From: Monosporascus cannonballus
Lineage: Eukaryota > Ascomycota > Sordariomycetes > Xylariales
Assembly: GCA_004154925.1 (NCBI GenBank)
Contig: QJNS01000224.1
Coordinates: 62,001-126,000 of the forward strand
Reading direction: 5' to 3'
DNA: 64,000 nt
Shown: in pieces, positions 23,901 through 35,788 of the stretch
How the letters are laid out: every line of letters starts with the position of its first letter
Numbering within the stretch: position 1 is the stretch's first letter
Position numbers and translations under genes: made by a program
Notes under the pieces: generated by a model
Databases searched by the model: none
Told to the model about the DNA's origin: nothing
Seen by the model: the letters and a program-made list of their open reading frames with translations, nothing else

Positions 23901-26900
23901 GTAAAAGAAGAATGCACATCTTCAGTGGGAACGGTACAAGCCTGTCCATCGTTCCAAAGCCCAGCAAAATGCGCAAGGAACCTATGTAGACTGGGGAGGA
24001 TTTCCGACGTAGTGCTCGAAACTGGCCGTTTTCCTAATGCTGGCCTTGGAGCTCCTTCGGGACTTTCGCAAGAACTGGAGTCGCGATGCAGATGCCAGCC
24101 CCATCTGATGCCCCATCTGTAAATCCGAACTTGGTATGTGACCCATAGACCCATGATCTCCAATACTTAAATTTAGTTTCCCGCGCTTGCGAACTTCAAC
24201 CATGGATCAACACACTGATGCTCGTATAGTTTCAACGATCCATTCGTCTTGTCAAGAGTCGAATGGCAATAGGATTACGACCGTACTGTCAGCGTCGCAG
24301 CATATTCTGAGTTAGGTTCACGGACTGGCGCCATATTGCTGCATTGAGGAGATGTTTTGTGTCGAAAAGGAAATGTTTGATTTCCCGACCGCGTTGGGGT
24401 AAGTTCGGGTACTCCACGTGGGTGATTACTCTCCAACTACCGTGGCGTTTTGCTAGAGAGGAGGGGTCATCAAGTTGTGGCCCTGTTGAGGTAGCATTAG
24501 GGGAACTTTTCTTGCACACGCTAGGGATATTTTCTGCGTCACTAAACGTGAATTTGGACCCGCCGATAATCAGGGCCGAGATATGTAATCACGTAGACAC
24601 GTTGATAGGTGGGCAGACCGCAGGAGTAACGGAGGTTGGGAGGGTCAGACGAGCTTGGTCCAGCCCAAAAATCTTCCGACTCGCCCTGTTAGCGCGCTAA
24701 GCACAAGCTTTTAGAAAGGGGCGTTACGTAGCAAAAGCTAGCGAAGACCATCGGTGTCTACACCAGGGAGTCATGGGGGTAAGGATCCGCGAGGTTTACC
24801 GCATGATAGTTGCAGGAGTCCGATCGACATCGCAGGAGTCCGCGACGCAGTTCAGTATTTGACTATTTGGAGTGATGGTTTCGATCATCTAGATTGAAGC
24901 ACGAAGTAGCCACGGCATTTATTGTTCCCTGGCGAGTCATGATACTCCCGTCGTCAGCGGGTATCTGACCGGAAACCGAGCCGCACATTTATTAGCAGCG
25001 AACGCCCAGGTCGGTCAAGCGAAACCGACGGTATCGGGGTACTCGGACTGCTTGAAAGTAGTGTGGTTTCAAGCTTCAGGATAGGACCCGGAAGCCTAGA
25101 ATAGGCTTTGGGTTTGACTATGCGAAGTATTACAAGTACAAAGGTGTTGAATCTCCATATAAGAGGTGTTAGGCGTTTCAGTCGAGTGAACTGTGGTTGC
25201 ATAACGAATCAGCGGGTTGCGGCTCGTCCGAATGCCCCTGACGCCTTTCTTGGAGACGCCATAGATAGATAGATAGTTATCAACTCCGCTTCATCAGCCT
25301 GGCCGGGAAGTGATTCACCATCATCTTCTCATGGGGGTAACAGCCAACAGCGGTGGTTCTTGACATGTAGAGGACTAGCCAGGCAGTTGCTCGTCTTTGC
25401 TCCCTAGCGGAGTCCGGATGATACCAGGGCAAGTTTCGCGGGCCCACTTCATGTAGCACTGCCGACTGCCTACTGGTCAGCGACTTTTGTCCCGCTTAGA
25501 CCAATCGGAGAATTCAATTCGACATAGACTCTCTTGGGCGGTGTTGACATGAGTTGAATCATGCCTTAAACTTGAAGAGACGTGTCTCGCATCGTCATCT
25601 CTATGTCATGATTCATGCAGCGAGTGGAACGCATATATGTATGACACTGCCAAGGTCAGCCTGCTTCCAGGCCAACTTGATGCTTCAAAGGGTAACAAGC
25701 AAACCTCGTGCGTTGTACGTTGTACCTGCAGTACTTCGTCAGACTGACTGTACCAACTTAAATACAGCCGAGCAGATATCAAATCGCCTGCGGCAAATTG
25801 GGACATAATCCCATGGTGGCAAGCGGATTACCGGGAAATGGCCCAGCATACGCTGGGGGGCGTGGGTTCGGTATCGTCAATCGAGCACCAGAGAGTCGGC
25901 TCTTGTTGATATGATTGCCATGCCATTGCCAGACTTATTAACCCCCTGTTCGCTGTATTGGAATCAACTCTGTCTCTAGACGGACGAGCTGTCGAGGCGG
26001 AGGACGCACCGTGTAGGCCGATTGCCCGGCTCCTCCGTAAGCTCACAATAACAGGTGCTGGCCGTCGAAGAAGGGTTGAGCACCGCCCCTATTCCCTGTT
26101 CCGCGGTCCTTGGATTCCTTGTCTCCGAGGTAATGGCCACCGGGTCAATCAGTATCGGGTTAAAGGAATCCTGGTGAAAACCCGGGGGAGGTCCGTGATG
26201 TGGATAGCAGATGGGCCTTGGCAACGGCTTTGCTTGTATATTTTGGATTAACAGAGCTATTAAGGAGAACTCTTTCCCGCCCGGGACCCTCCCTATATCG
26301 GCATCGTGTTAATGTGTCGCCACACCTCGACTAAGGACAACGTGGACAGGCTGCAATCGTATCGGCCAACCGGCATCCTGAAAGCCTCACCACCCACCCT
26401 GATCGCCAGATTCGCGTGCAGGTGCCCAAGACGGCCCCGAAGACTTATGGGCCTCATGCTCGTGCTCGCGGAGGGAGACTCTGCAGCCGCAGCCATACGG
26501 ATCCCGTCAACGCATGTATGTAATCACAAGGCGGTGTGATTGAAAAGGATTCGTCGGATTTAGAGCGCAAGCGGCCCAGCGAGGGTCATGATGCGTGTCA
26601 TATCCTACGAATGATTCGATTGGTACTGCGAGGAGACTTGATACCCAGCAAATATTTATCATACCTCCCTCGTGGGGTCGGGGATCGTTGAACAAGGCCC
26701 CGGTCTTAACAGGAATCTTATATCTGCCCAGATCTACCGTACGTGAGTGTGGAGGTGGTTCGAAACTACCTTTCGCTCAGTTCAGATCTGCTGTAGCGCA
26801 ATTATTTCGGGCCAAGTGAGAAGTCTTATTTGCTTCTTTGCTCGATTCCGTCAAATCATAGCGATGTGTGCTATTCGGAGTGTATTATTTCGCAAATGCA

Positions 26901-26953
26901 CCCGGAGCCAGAATCTGAATGGTCAAATAGAAAATCCTAATCCGTGAAGAGCA
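20911..26953. other. Six-kilobase region without a recognised gene
   Basis: I found no convincing coding sequence on either strand. It holds simple repeats: an AC-rich tract near 21763-21790, an 11-base G run at 21662-21672, a CCA/CAC tract near 22811-22832, and four GATA units near 25261-25276. TAGGTA-type motifs occur near 23020-23050. Frames over the CCA tract encode only poly-Gly or poly-Pro and are composition effects. Long non-coding transcripts cannot be excluded. Confidence 0.45.
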
Positions 26954-28348
26954 TTACCGACCAGAGCCATGGAAGTGACCATGGAGCTCATTTCTTTTGA
27001 GTGCTACCTTTGATTTGACCAAGGAAATTAGCTTCTCGTGGGTTGGTAACGCAGGCCCGAGGCCAAGATACTTCGCGGTCTCCAAGAGCCAGCCATTGAA
27101 TTCGTTTATTTCCGTTTCCCTACCGGCACGAACATCCTGGAGCATCGAGCTCGTGTTTTCCGACACCTTTGCGGCAACTTCGTAAAGCATTGCTCGCAGG
27201 CGGGAACTGGAGAACCTCTCCAGCAATTCTGCTCTGGTGGTCTGTAGAGGTGCGCCCTTGCCATCTCGCAGGATGTCATCGATACTTGGATCCAGCACGA
27301 GAGCCCTGAGCAGCAGGCTCGCTTCATCGACTAGTGAGTTTATTATGGCGGGTAACGAGTCCTCCTCCTCGACGAAGACATCTCCATTTTTACAGCGCAG
27401 AATAGTCGTCAGCGGGTTGATTATCGAGTTGACGACCAACTTTTCAAGTTGTGCAACCCACAAGTCCCTCCTTGTAATTTGCCGACCAGCAAGATCCGGC
27501 GCGGCCACAATTTGCTTGAGGAGGTAATCTGCCTCGGAGGCTCCTCTGTCGCTGACCATAACAGGACCAACTAGCACGTTGGCTAGCGACGCATGCAGGC
27601 TTCGAAAGGGACCCAGTGATGTGACCCCATGCGTCGTTACGCAGGCGATCCAATTGGGACTGGAGCCCTGCGGAAACCGGGCTTCAACGTATGCATCACC
27701 CGCCGGTGGCCATAATTTGCACATGCCGTTCTGAACAAAGGCGATGGTTGATGAGCCGTCTAAATATCTCCGGAGCTTGTCAACCTGTGTCATACAATCG
27801 GACGCCTTGGTGGAAACAACGAGGTTTGTGATCCGGCTACCGAATGCTGGTTCTTTGACAGACCCTACGAGCGGCTTTTGGTCCGTCCACCACTCGATAT
27901 CAAACTCTGTGAGCTTCTCGCTCTCCCCTAGACGTATCATCTCAATTCCCGGGTTCGTCGCCCATTGTTCGAGGAGCTTTTTCCGGTGAATTACCAGTGT
28001 AATCGGGGGGCGACGCGCTTGTTTGGCTAAAGAGCTTGCAAATAAGCGGCCAAGATTACCAATTCCCAGGACGTATATACGACGCCTTTCCAATTCGTCG
28101 TCATGTTCCTGCTTTTCCTTGTCTAGTTGCCATGCGCGAGACGACGCAACAGACAGGTTTCCTGGCGTCCATGCGTACAGCCTTGGTGGCTCTGAATTGC
28201 GCTGAAGGAGTTGCTGGAGCCACTGCGCTGGAACTTCCCTCGAAGGTGTCTGAGAGAAGGCCATCTGCGACGCCCGCGGCAGGCTGCGGCACGGTGAGGT
28301 AACTCTTCTAAGACCGATGAAAACCATGGAAGACAACTTCAGCCTCAA
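26954..28348 (-). CDS. Ketopantoate reductase-like (PanE/ApbA family) NAD(P)-binding protein
   Basis: A single exon of 464 residues. After a basic, hydroxylated N-terminal stretch comes a Rossmann motif, RIYVLGIGNLGRLFASSLA (glycine-rich loop near residue 91). Family landmarks follow: VVSTKA, AFVQNGM, and LEKLVVNSIINPLTTI, where the Lys aligns with the catalytic lysine of PanE (near residue 303). The C-terminal helical domain has GRETEINEFNGW, including the conserved glutamate. Family members reduce 2-dehydropantoate to pantoate with NADPH in the pantothenate pathway. Fungal genomes carry several paralogues, many with unknown substrates, so the exact substrate is uncertain. The protein is longer than bacterial PanE (about 300 residues) because of an N-terminal extension of some 85 residues that could be a targeting sequence. 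No introns. Confidence 0.88.
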   Translation of the reverse strand: MRLKLSSMVFIGLRRVTSPCRSLPRASQMAFSQTPSREVPAQWLQQLLQRNSEPPRLYAWTPGNLSVASSRAWQLDKEKQEHDDELERRRIYVLGIGNLGRLFASSLAKQARRPPITLVIHRKKLLEQWATNPGIEMIRLGESEKLTEFDIEWWTDQKPLVGSVKEPAFGSRITNLVVSTKASDCMTQVDKLRRYLDGSSTIAFVQNGMCKLWPPAGDAYVEARFPQGSSPNWIACVTTHGVTSLGPFRSLHASLANVLVGPVMVSDRGASEADYLLKQIVAAPDLAGRQITRRDLWVAQLEKLVVNSIINPLTTILRCKNGDVFVEEEDSLPAIINSLVDEASLLLRALVLDPSIDDILRDGKGAPLQTTRAELLERFSSSRLRAMLYEVAAKVSENTSSMLQDVRAGRETEINEFNGWLLETAKYLGLGPALPTHEKLISLVKSKVALKRNELHGHFHGSGR

Positions 28349-30088
28349 ACATATTGTATTGGTTTTGGGGCAGTTGAGGTGAGGTTAGGGTATCCAGAGT
28401 GGATAGCGACTATGGAAGAGTGCGAGGTGGATGTATAGCGGCTGTTGGCAGCTGGGATGCAGCCGATGATCGTCCTTCATACTTTGATTTGCCCTTGCCC
28501 AATGTCACTAACATAGGAGCACATGTCGTTTGAGCGAAGAGAAAATTGTAGTAAGGAGAGAAAGAGGACTGTAACAGGATATCCCGCTACAATACCAGAA
28601 TGAATAGAGAATGGATGGATCGTTCGCTTGGGTGGCCGGCAAGGAAGCCCCTTTTTTATCTTGTTCACAAGGCTTGCATCGAGTCTGAAACAGGGATGGA
28701 GCCAGGGAACTTCTAGCGCTTGATCTTACCACTCCACGCGCATACTGTCTCGAATTTATACTCGGGCGTTTTGGTTTCCCCGAGCCGCCAAAGCACTGCC
28801 AGATTGGCGTTGCTCTTACGTCCAATCGGTGGGATAGAGCATGGTCGCGGCTAAGTGATACATCGACGAGCTCGAGAATTGTTGGGAGGACAAATCTCTC
28901 ACTTCAATACTCACCAGCCCGCCGCATCATCGAACTCTATGGCCGAGGCGGACGGGATATTTGGGCCACCAAGCCAAGTCTCGCTGATAGCACCGTGACT
29001 GGAGCTTCCGCTGAAAGGAACTGGACACTAAGAGGGCTCTCGACGTATCCTGTTGGGATTGATAGGTGATACCTACGGGGAATGCACCTTTGATTCCACA
29101 AAGGAGCCTCGAAGTCCTGGCCAGGGCTACCTAGATCAAGAGGAGAGCATCCCTGGTTCCCTAGTCTAGACCGACTGCGCAATGCTCCCCTGAGGCTGCT
29201 CCGCGCACAGGCTGCGAGAACTACTGAAGCTCGTATATGCATGTCGTCCACGAAAGGGGGATGCCGGAAGGCGAAAGGTTGGCTGCTCTCCTGGGCACCA
29301 TGCTGACTGCCCTACGGGGTATAAGGCAGCTCAACTATTACAGCCAGAGCCAGGAACGGTGTCTGGAGTGGCAATCTTCGACAGAGGAAAGTTGGCTGCT
29401 GACCAGAGACACCTCGAATATGTCCCCGACGATCAAGCTACACCGTAACAAGCTCCTTCCCCCCCGTGTAGCTGCTCTTCAAACTTGCTTTGGTATACAG
29501 GGTTACTTTCAAACTTCAGTTGCTTCTATACCTTTGACCTCCTTGTGGACGACCCCCTTCAGTATCTTCACTACACAGCAATTGACACGACAAGAAAGCA
29601 AGCGCCCATAAGCCCTGACGATGATAAAGATAGATTTTACCACCGTTCCCATTGCACATGATACGATCCATCTACCGGTATCGTGATTGAAAGCGCGGCG
29701 AGGTAAGATATCCTTTTCCGCCTTCCATCACCACCGAATTAGGCCCTATTTTACCGGTAATACAGTGAAGAGTAGTATTAGGCTATGGAAACGGTGCTTT
29801 TGCGCAAGCAAATTAATTGACCCGTAGACGAGACTCGAGTCTGCGAAGCAAGCTTTAATCGATGTGAGATAGCCGCACGCGCGGGTGCAATTGCAGGAGG
29901 CCGGAGATTGGGGGGATCCATGGGGACCGGTATAACTCTCCGTCGCAAAGAATAATAGCCGGACTAATCTCAACGACCGTAGATTGATGGTCACCGCATA
30001 TATAGTTCCGAAACCGGCAGACCTTAAAAACCGAGAGCAGCAGCCGAAGCCCTAAATGCGCCCCAAACACCTAACTAAGCAGAGGACG
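28349..30088. other. Intergenic region
   Basis: It includes the upstream region of the PanE-like gene, which is transcribed leftward. No further coding sequence is recognised; frames near 28500-28825 and 29237-29611 lack family resemblance or splice logic. Confidence 0.45.
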
Positions 30089-30845
30089 ATGACAACGATA
30101 ACAATGCGCACCACCGTCGCCGACATCCTCCCCATGTTCCTCCTCCCGGGCCTAACCCTAGGCCACGGGGCTCATCAGTTCGTCGCCCTCGCGGTCCCCC
30201 AGCACCGCGACGGGGCGGGCGTGCGGGGCAGCGGATCGCGGACGAGATCCGCGCGGGCCCGACGTCGCACGTGGAAGGGCTGCCGGAGCTCGGCGCCTCT
30301 GACCGGACTACGACCCCGTCGCGTGCCGGCTCCGGCTGTGCAAGGGCCTGCGGTCCGAAGCCGACAACGCGGCGGCCAATGTGTAGATGTATCGCCCCGG
30401 GCGGGAGGTCGACGTCAAGGTGCGCCCTGACCATTCCGCACGCGGGCCGCGCCAACGTGAGCGTCATCGGTAACGGCGGCCGACCTCGTCATCGGTGACC
30501 GCGGCGCACCCTCATCAGCTGGCCGAGCGGCTACGCCGACGAGCGCCAGCTGTACTCCGGCCAGACGCCCAGGGACCAGACCGACTTCACCATCGCCATC
30601 CCGGAGGACCTGGGCGGCGCGGTGTGCCGAGCCCGGTGCTTGGTGTGAGCCACCCCGCCGTCAAGGGAAAAAAAGCCCTGCTCCCTTTTTTGGTTTCGGG
30701 TACCCTGCAACTCTAGTCCGCGTTCGCGCTAACGTCGGAGGATATCCATATAGGTGATCCCGGTGGTTGGTGGTATGGCGAGGGAGCGAAACAAACTTAC
30801 GAGTCCTGCATTGACTTTACCGTTCCCGGAGACTTGAGAGTTTGA
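30089..30845 (+). pseudogene. Degraded GEgh16/Egh16-like (DUF3129) secreted protein gene
   Basis: Pieces of one protein family lie in order on the + strand but in changing frames. First is an ATG at 30089 with a hydrophobic signal-like segment (MFLLPGLTLGHG). Then CRLRLCKGLRSEADNAAANV is followed at once by an in-frame TAG (30382-30384) and MYRPGREVDVKV. A shift near 30427 leads to IPHAGRANVSVIGNG, another near 30480 to DLVIGDRGAP, and another near 30510 to ISWPSGYADERQLYSGQ and TDFTIAIPEDLGG. After about 100 non-matching bases comes GWWYGEGAKQTYESCIDF and a stop at 30843-30845. The order and motifs match the fungal GEgh16 family, expressed during appressorium formation in some plant pathogens. 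At least four lesions make a functional product very unlikely. Family assignment is from memory of motifs. Confidence 0.7.
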
Positions 30846-31377
30846 TGGCGTGACCCGACTCCGAGGTTGTTGGTAGTGCTGGTATGGGGCAGACAGATAG
30901 ACGGGTTTTGAACTTGCTGTAACTTACAAGCGTCTCTTCCGGGCCGTCCCGCAATGAATCTTGATATTCGACGGGGGGCTTTTTTTTCAGCATGGGATTC
31001 CTTCCCAAGAAAAGGTGCTGGGAAGTAAGATGGCTAAAATACCTGGGTAGTTACCGCGATATAGCTTCGTAAACAGACCATGTCAACGGTTTGAAACGGA
31101 TAAAATATTGACATACCACATTCCCATTTACATTACCCGCTTACCTATAACAGATCCGAAACATGGGACATGGCGGGCATCTGTAAACATGATTATACAC
31201 GCGAAAATAATCTTCCTATCGTCATTCATCATCCAGAGACATTGACCAGCCCTGTACCTTTGACACCTTGTTACCTTTTTTAAGAGGAAACCAGTGACAA
31301 CCGACCGTCGTTGCTTCCCTTATAAACCCCATAACCGTAGCATTAACTCTCTCCTCTACTCCGAGCGCCTCCAGGAT
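30846..31377. other. Intergenic region
   Basis: About 530 bp between the degraded GEgh16-like gene and the stop of the Mpv17/PMP22 gene. It should hold the latter's 3' UTR. Nothing else is seen. Confidence 0.45.
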
Positions 31378-32331
31378 CTAGTACTGTGGGTTGGGTCCGA
31401 GAGGAGGATAGTCCTCCGGACGTGGGGGCATGGGTCCAGGTCGGCTGTCACCGAAGTGCTTCTTGCGCAGAGCAGCCAGCCTCTTCTTCTTGGTCACCGT
31501 GTTGATATATGTACCGATTATGAAGCCGACGACGTTGAAGAAGACCATCCAGGTGGATTCGGGAAGGAACTGCTGGGCGAAAGCCAAGCAGAGCGGAGAG
31601 CTGATCCACGAGACCTTCATAACCTTCCAGAAGCCCACGCGCACGGTAGCGCGGACCTGGTGGTAGGTTCGCGCACCGGCAATCAGAGCCATCGCAATGA
31701 GATATACCGAGTTTTGAATCGGCGCAACCTGTGAAAGGGAGGGTCAGTCGGGGGGGGGGGGGCCCGGCCGGGATAGAGGCAAGTTTGGGGGACCTACGAT
31801 CAAGTTACTGACGAGGATCTGCAGAATCTTTGCGCGCAAGCTTACGCGATTCTTAAAAGTCTTCTGCAGAACCCAGATCAGGAAGTGCCCGAGGGGTGCG
31901 CTGACGAGGGCACCATAGACGGCCATCTTGGGAACTCGGGATGTGAAGTAGTTGCCATGCTTGTTGCGATCCTTAGCTAGCCAAGACGCAAGGAACTCTT
32001 GGAGACCCGCAAGGGTTCCAGAGGTGAGCATCTTGACGCGCAAAGGATTCTTTTCAAGCTGGTTGATGTACCACTACGAGGGAGAAACAACGTCAGCCAT
32101 TCCTTCCGCCACGTCGCGTCGTACGAAGCGCGAGCATCTACTACGCACCATCAGGTACCCCCTGGTGCCGGCATTGGATTTGCCTCCGGTGATGGCGGTG
32201 CCGATGGCCTCGGCAATTGGGTGTTTCCCGCTGGTACCCGGAAGCGCAAGGTCGCGAACAGCGTCGCGGGCAACGTCTGAGGCGGCTTCGGTCGTCTTGC
32301 GGACCGTGTCCCGCTCGATCTTGACCGACAT
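31378..32331 (-). CDS. Mpv17/PMP22-family membrane protein
   Basis: Three exons, 32331-32149, 32073-31798 and 31728-31378, give 269 residues. The introns are 75 bp (GTGCGT...GTAG) and 69 bp (GTAGGT...ACAG), both at codon boundaries. Family signatures include WYINQLEKNPLRVKMLTSG, a PLGHFLIW segment (P-x-G-H, hallmark of Mpv17/PMP22), QNSVYLIAMALIAG, and the C-terminal FLPESTWMVFFNVVGFIIGTY membrane helix, followed by a basic tail. About four membrane segments are apparent. Relatives sit in peroxisomal or inner mitochondrial membranes and are proposed to form small-solute channels. The basic tail and fungal relatives favour a peroxisomal location, which is inference. The second intron contains a 13-base G run (31750-31762). 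Confidence 0.9.
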
Positions 32332-34139
32332 TTTGGACCCGTATTAAGTGGCAATCAGGTGGAAACCAGTCTCCTGCTGGCGCTGAGATATAAATATATA
32401 GGTTAGTACTCAATTCACACAATTGAAAGGATCTGAAAGGATCTGAAATCCGAGGTAATCGATGATATGTATTCCAGGCGCAGACTCTGGGCTGGACCAA
32501 TTGTTTTGTTTACCTCGGGCTGACAAGGGCGAGATGTGGAGATAATGATAATAACTGGTAATTAATTCTGGATAGTCTCGTTCGTCACGGACTTCAGAGA
32601 GCGCGAGAGAGAGACAAGCTTTAAAAGCAAAAGGGGATTGAGCTTACAGTTACGATAGGAAAATTATCCGACTTGCGAAAACCGAAGACCGAAAATCAAC
32701 AGGGAATATTGCGATTTTTCGACGTGTTCGTCGGGTACGAGAAGAGCGGAAGCGGGTGGTTGGGGAAAATCAATAGATTAAAAAGGACATTTGTGAGGTT
32801 GGACATGGACATGGGCGGCCTTTTCGGGCGACACCAACGTCAGCCAGCCCGTTCCCAGTACGAGATTTCCCACTGGTTCTTGGGGACAACCAGCGGACTC
32901 AGGACTACCTACCTATTAGGTAGTCCAGGCCCTGATCGTGGCGGCCAGGAGACAAGGATTCTACAGCTGGGGGTTGCTGCTCAAGTGCGCTTCTCTGACT
33001 GTATGCATGGGGGGCAGCTTGCTCTAGCTGGGTAGCCAGAATCTGGAGCTGCACGACACCAGGGGACCACCGCGACGAGCGTTGCTGGGGTACACTGAGT
33101 TGGTTACTTGAAATGTTGGACCGGGTCCCGAGATGATGTTATTAACCAACCTGGGCTTTGATTGGGTGGGGGTAATTTACAAGGATCTCGCAATAACTGT
33201 TCTACCGGCCTCCGATTCAATAGCACCTCGACAACACACCCGTCTATCCGACTGTCAGCTATGTACCGATGATAGTCAACCTGCCAGCCTACAGGCGCAG
33301 AAAAGACTTCGTGGAGATCCCATCTCGGGGGGGTGTAGGTATTCGTAAGGACGTGAGATCGCTACTATGCATACCCACATATGGACCCACGATAAGGGCT
33401 GCACTTGTTATTTAGCTGCAGCTTTGCTTTCTTGGGCGGTGACGGTATATAACTCCACCCTTTTACTTTTCCTCATTAAGACTGGCCAATTATGAGGTGG
33501 GATTCATAGTCTAAATTTCTATGTGATTCTGGCCCGAAGGGATAAGCAATATGCACGTAATTGAGTGGGCGTGCGTGGTGAATCTCCGCTGAGAATCTGA
33601 GATGCCTTGTAGTCAACCAGTATGAAGCACCCGTGCGAAGATGCGAATAAACTCCACCGAATATGATATCAGCCTTGTGGCTGAACTTGATCTTGCTGCT
33701 CGGAAGGAACCTGTTTGTTCAACAACGTATTGCTTGTTGACTAGCAACGAGTAATTACATACTGACATATCTCCTTAGGCGGATATAAGGAAGCGACTCA
33801 ACGTGTAGGTAAATAGGCATTGCTAATCTCGACGCCTCACGTTGTCCTGAATTATTCAGCTTTGGGATTGGGTGAATAAAAAATGTTCGGATGACCATAC
33901 ATTCATACAGACAACAAGCATTTCTTTTGGTATCATATCGTTACTATTTGTGCTGCCGTAGCAAGCAGCATTTCACCTCAGTCATCCACTATACTGTAAC
34001 TGTATTCTTTGTCTGATCCTTCATTAACCGAGTTGCCGATAGTTATTCAGTCCTAGTGTATCATCGCCGGGTATATGTGCGAACTTTGGTCAACATTCAA
34101 TACCACGTAACGTACCCGTGGGTCGTTACACGAGAAGTC
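32332..34139. other. Intergenic region
   Basis: About 1.8 kb. The left end is the promoter side of the Mpv17/PMP22 gene. A TAGGTA palindrome-like motif lies near 32908-32927. No convincing coding sequence is seen on either strand. Confidence 0.45.
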
Positions 34140-35788
34140 ATGGACTCCTCCCTTCCGCCGGCAACGCCTACCATGACGCGGGCGAAATGGACGACCAGAC
34201 TTCCGCTGTCCACCTTCACCGCCTATAGACAGCAGACCTTCGCGCCGACTTGCACCCACCTCACGATGACGCGCTTCTTCGACCTTAGCTTGACCTGCTC
34301 CATGTGTCGAAGGCCGGGCCAGTAGGGATGGCTCTATCGTTGTACGCAGGATCGAGAGTACCTCATCGAAGACGCCATGAGGAAGGGCCATCTGGTAGGT
34401 TCCATCCCGGCCCTGCTGAAACCGACCGAAGTTGCTACAGTATCACTAAACATGAACCCAGGTGAATTTCGACCTCCTGGGACTATCTTTCGGTGACGCG
34501 CCCCATGCCAAGGCACGAAGCGCCGAGAGCCGCTCTGATAAGCTTAGCTTCCTCAAAGAGATCACCTACGAGCAGATGACGACGTACACCCCTGATCAAA
34601 TTGCCACCATCTTGAGGCAGCGGGAACATGTAAGTCTTTCTGTGGCGACCCCGTGTCAAAAGGACATACTCATACGGACCAGCTGCTGAATGTTCTGAGC
34701 GAGGAGTATCGAGCGACATGCAGAAAGAAGCGCCCGTACACCTGGAACCCTCCACCAGGATTTGGGTTTCCGGAGAGCAAGAGACCCTGGATCCCGGACT
34801 ATGCTGACGAGTGTCAATTCAAATGCTGTCACAGGTGTCGCCCGTCTCTCGAGGGACGCGCCTACTTAAGCTTAGACGGCATCTTGAAAGACGACATACC
34901 GCCTACTGCTGCGACTGGCTTTGGTTTCCATCACGCGGGAGCCCGGCCGGTAATTGACGCAGATATCGTCAAGGAAATCGGATACCGCGCTGTTCCCTGG
35001 GTAAGCCATCATGCACTCGCTGACTTTCCCCATGACGATACTGATATCGAGTATAGCCTCGGGCGCGGTTCGATGATGGCCCGCCTCCTTTGTCTCTTGC
35101 ATCATCGCAAGCTCCCTCCACGCCTTCGTCTCCATGGTCATCATTCATCGAAGAGGACGTTCTTGAGGTAGACAACTACGGGCCTGAGCCGTTGTCGAGC
35201 GGACAGCTGGCAGAAGACAATCCGTATGCTTCGACGCAGCTCGGACGGGATGCTCCACGACGCGCTGCCACTCCCAGGAGCGGTGCCCGAGATCTGCGAG
35301 AATTGTACCACAGCTTGGCTCTCGTTCCATGGCGAACAGACAACCCACCCTCCCCAGGTCCCAAGCCTGAAGCCATTGAGCCGCGAACACAGACCCCAGG
35401 GGGCATACAGTCGAGGCCCGCCAGAGGCGATGGCGTCCTAGGCATGAGCTCCCGTACGCGCGATAGAAGAATCCATCAGGTGAAGCATCTTGCTTCTCAG
35501 CACCCTGTAAACCGGCATGCCTGGTCTGCCTATGGGCAGGAAGAGATGAACGAAGCCTGTTTGGATCCGACTTATAATTCGTCTAAGCCTGTCCTTGCTT
35601 GCTGGACCCCTCTTCCTCCGCCCACACCTAGCGAGGATGCCTTCTTCCAGGGTCATCCCACGCCGATGATGGAAGAAGAACTGGAAGAGGGTCGGTTCCA
35701 CGAGACCCCTCTGGCGGTATATCACGGCGTCGCGGTCTTTGAGGAGAGCGTGGAGTTGGGCGTGCCCGATGTCATTACCCAGGAATAG
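34140..35788 (+). pseudogene. Fungal WLYRCTQDRE-family gene of unknown function, interrupted by an in-frame TAG
   Basis: Four exons join at codon boundaries: 34140-34394, 34462-34629, 34683-35000 and 35057-35788. The introns are 67, 53 and 56 bp, all with GTAGGT, GTAAGT or GTAAGC donors. Visible family features are a CSMC pair, GWLYRCTQDREYLIEDA, EITYEQMTTYTPDQIATIL, a second Cys cluster (CQFKCCHRCRPSLEGRAYLS), IPPTAATGFGF and the tail GVPDVITQE. I recall uncharacterised Sordariomycete proteins with this layout. The frame is broken once: TAG at 34323-34325, between CRRPGQ and GWLYRC, in the middle of a conserved block. Splicing it out would need an intron of about 28 bp. A further segment at 36101-36412 (AKRRKVDASVREMALMVT) may be a 3' exon, and coding-like sequence in another frame near 35798-35870 hints at a second lesion. 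Pseudogene, stop readthrough or a sequence error are all possible. Confidence 0.65.

Noticed and set aside
34322..34349. Splicing out the in-frame TAG of the orphan-family gene with a GTAGGG...GCAG intron
   Set aside because: The intron would be only about 28 bp, below the size fungal spliceosomes use, and it would remove conserved WLYRCT residues.
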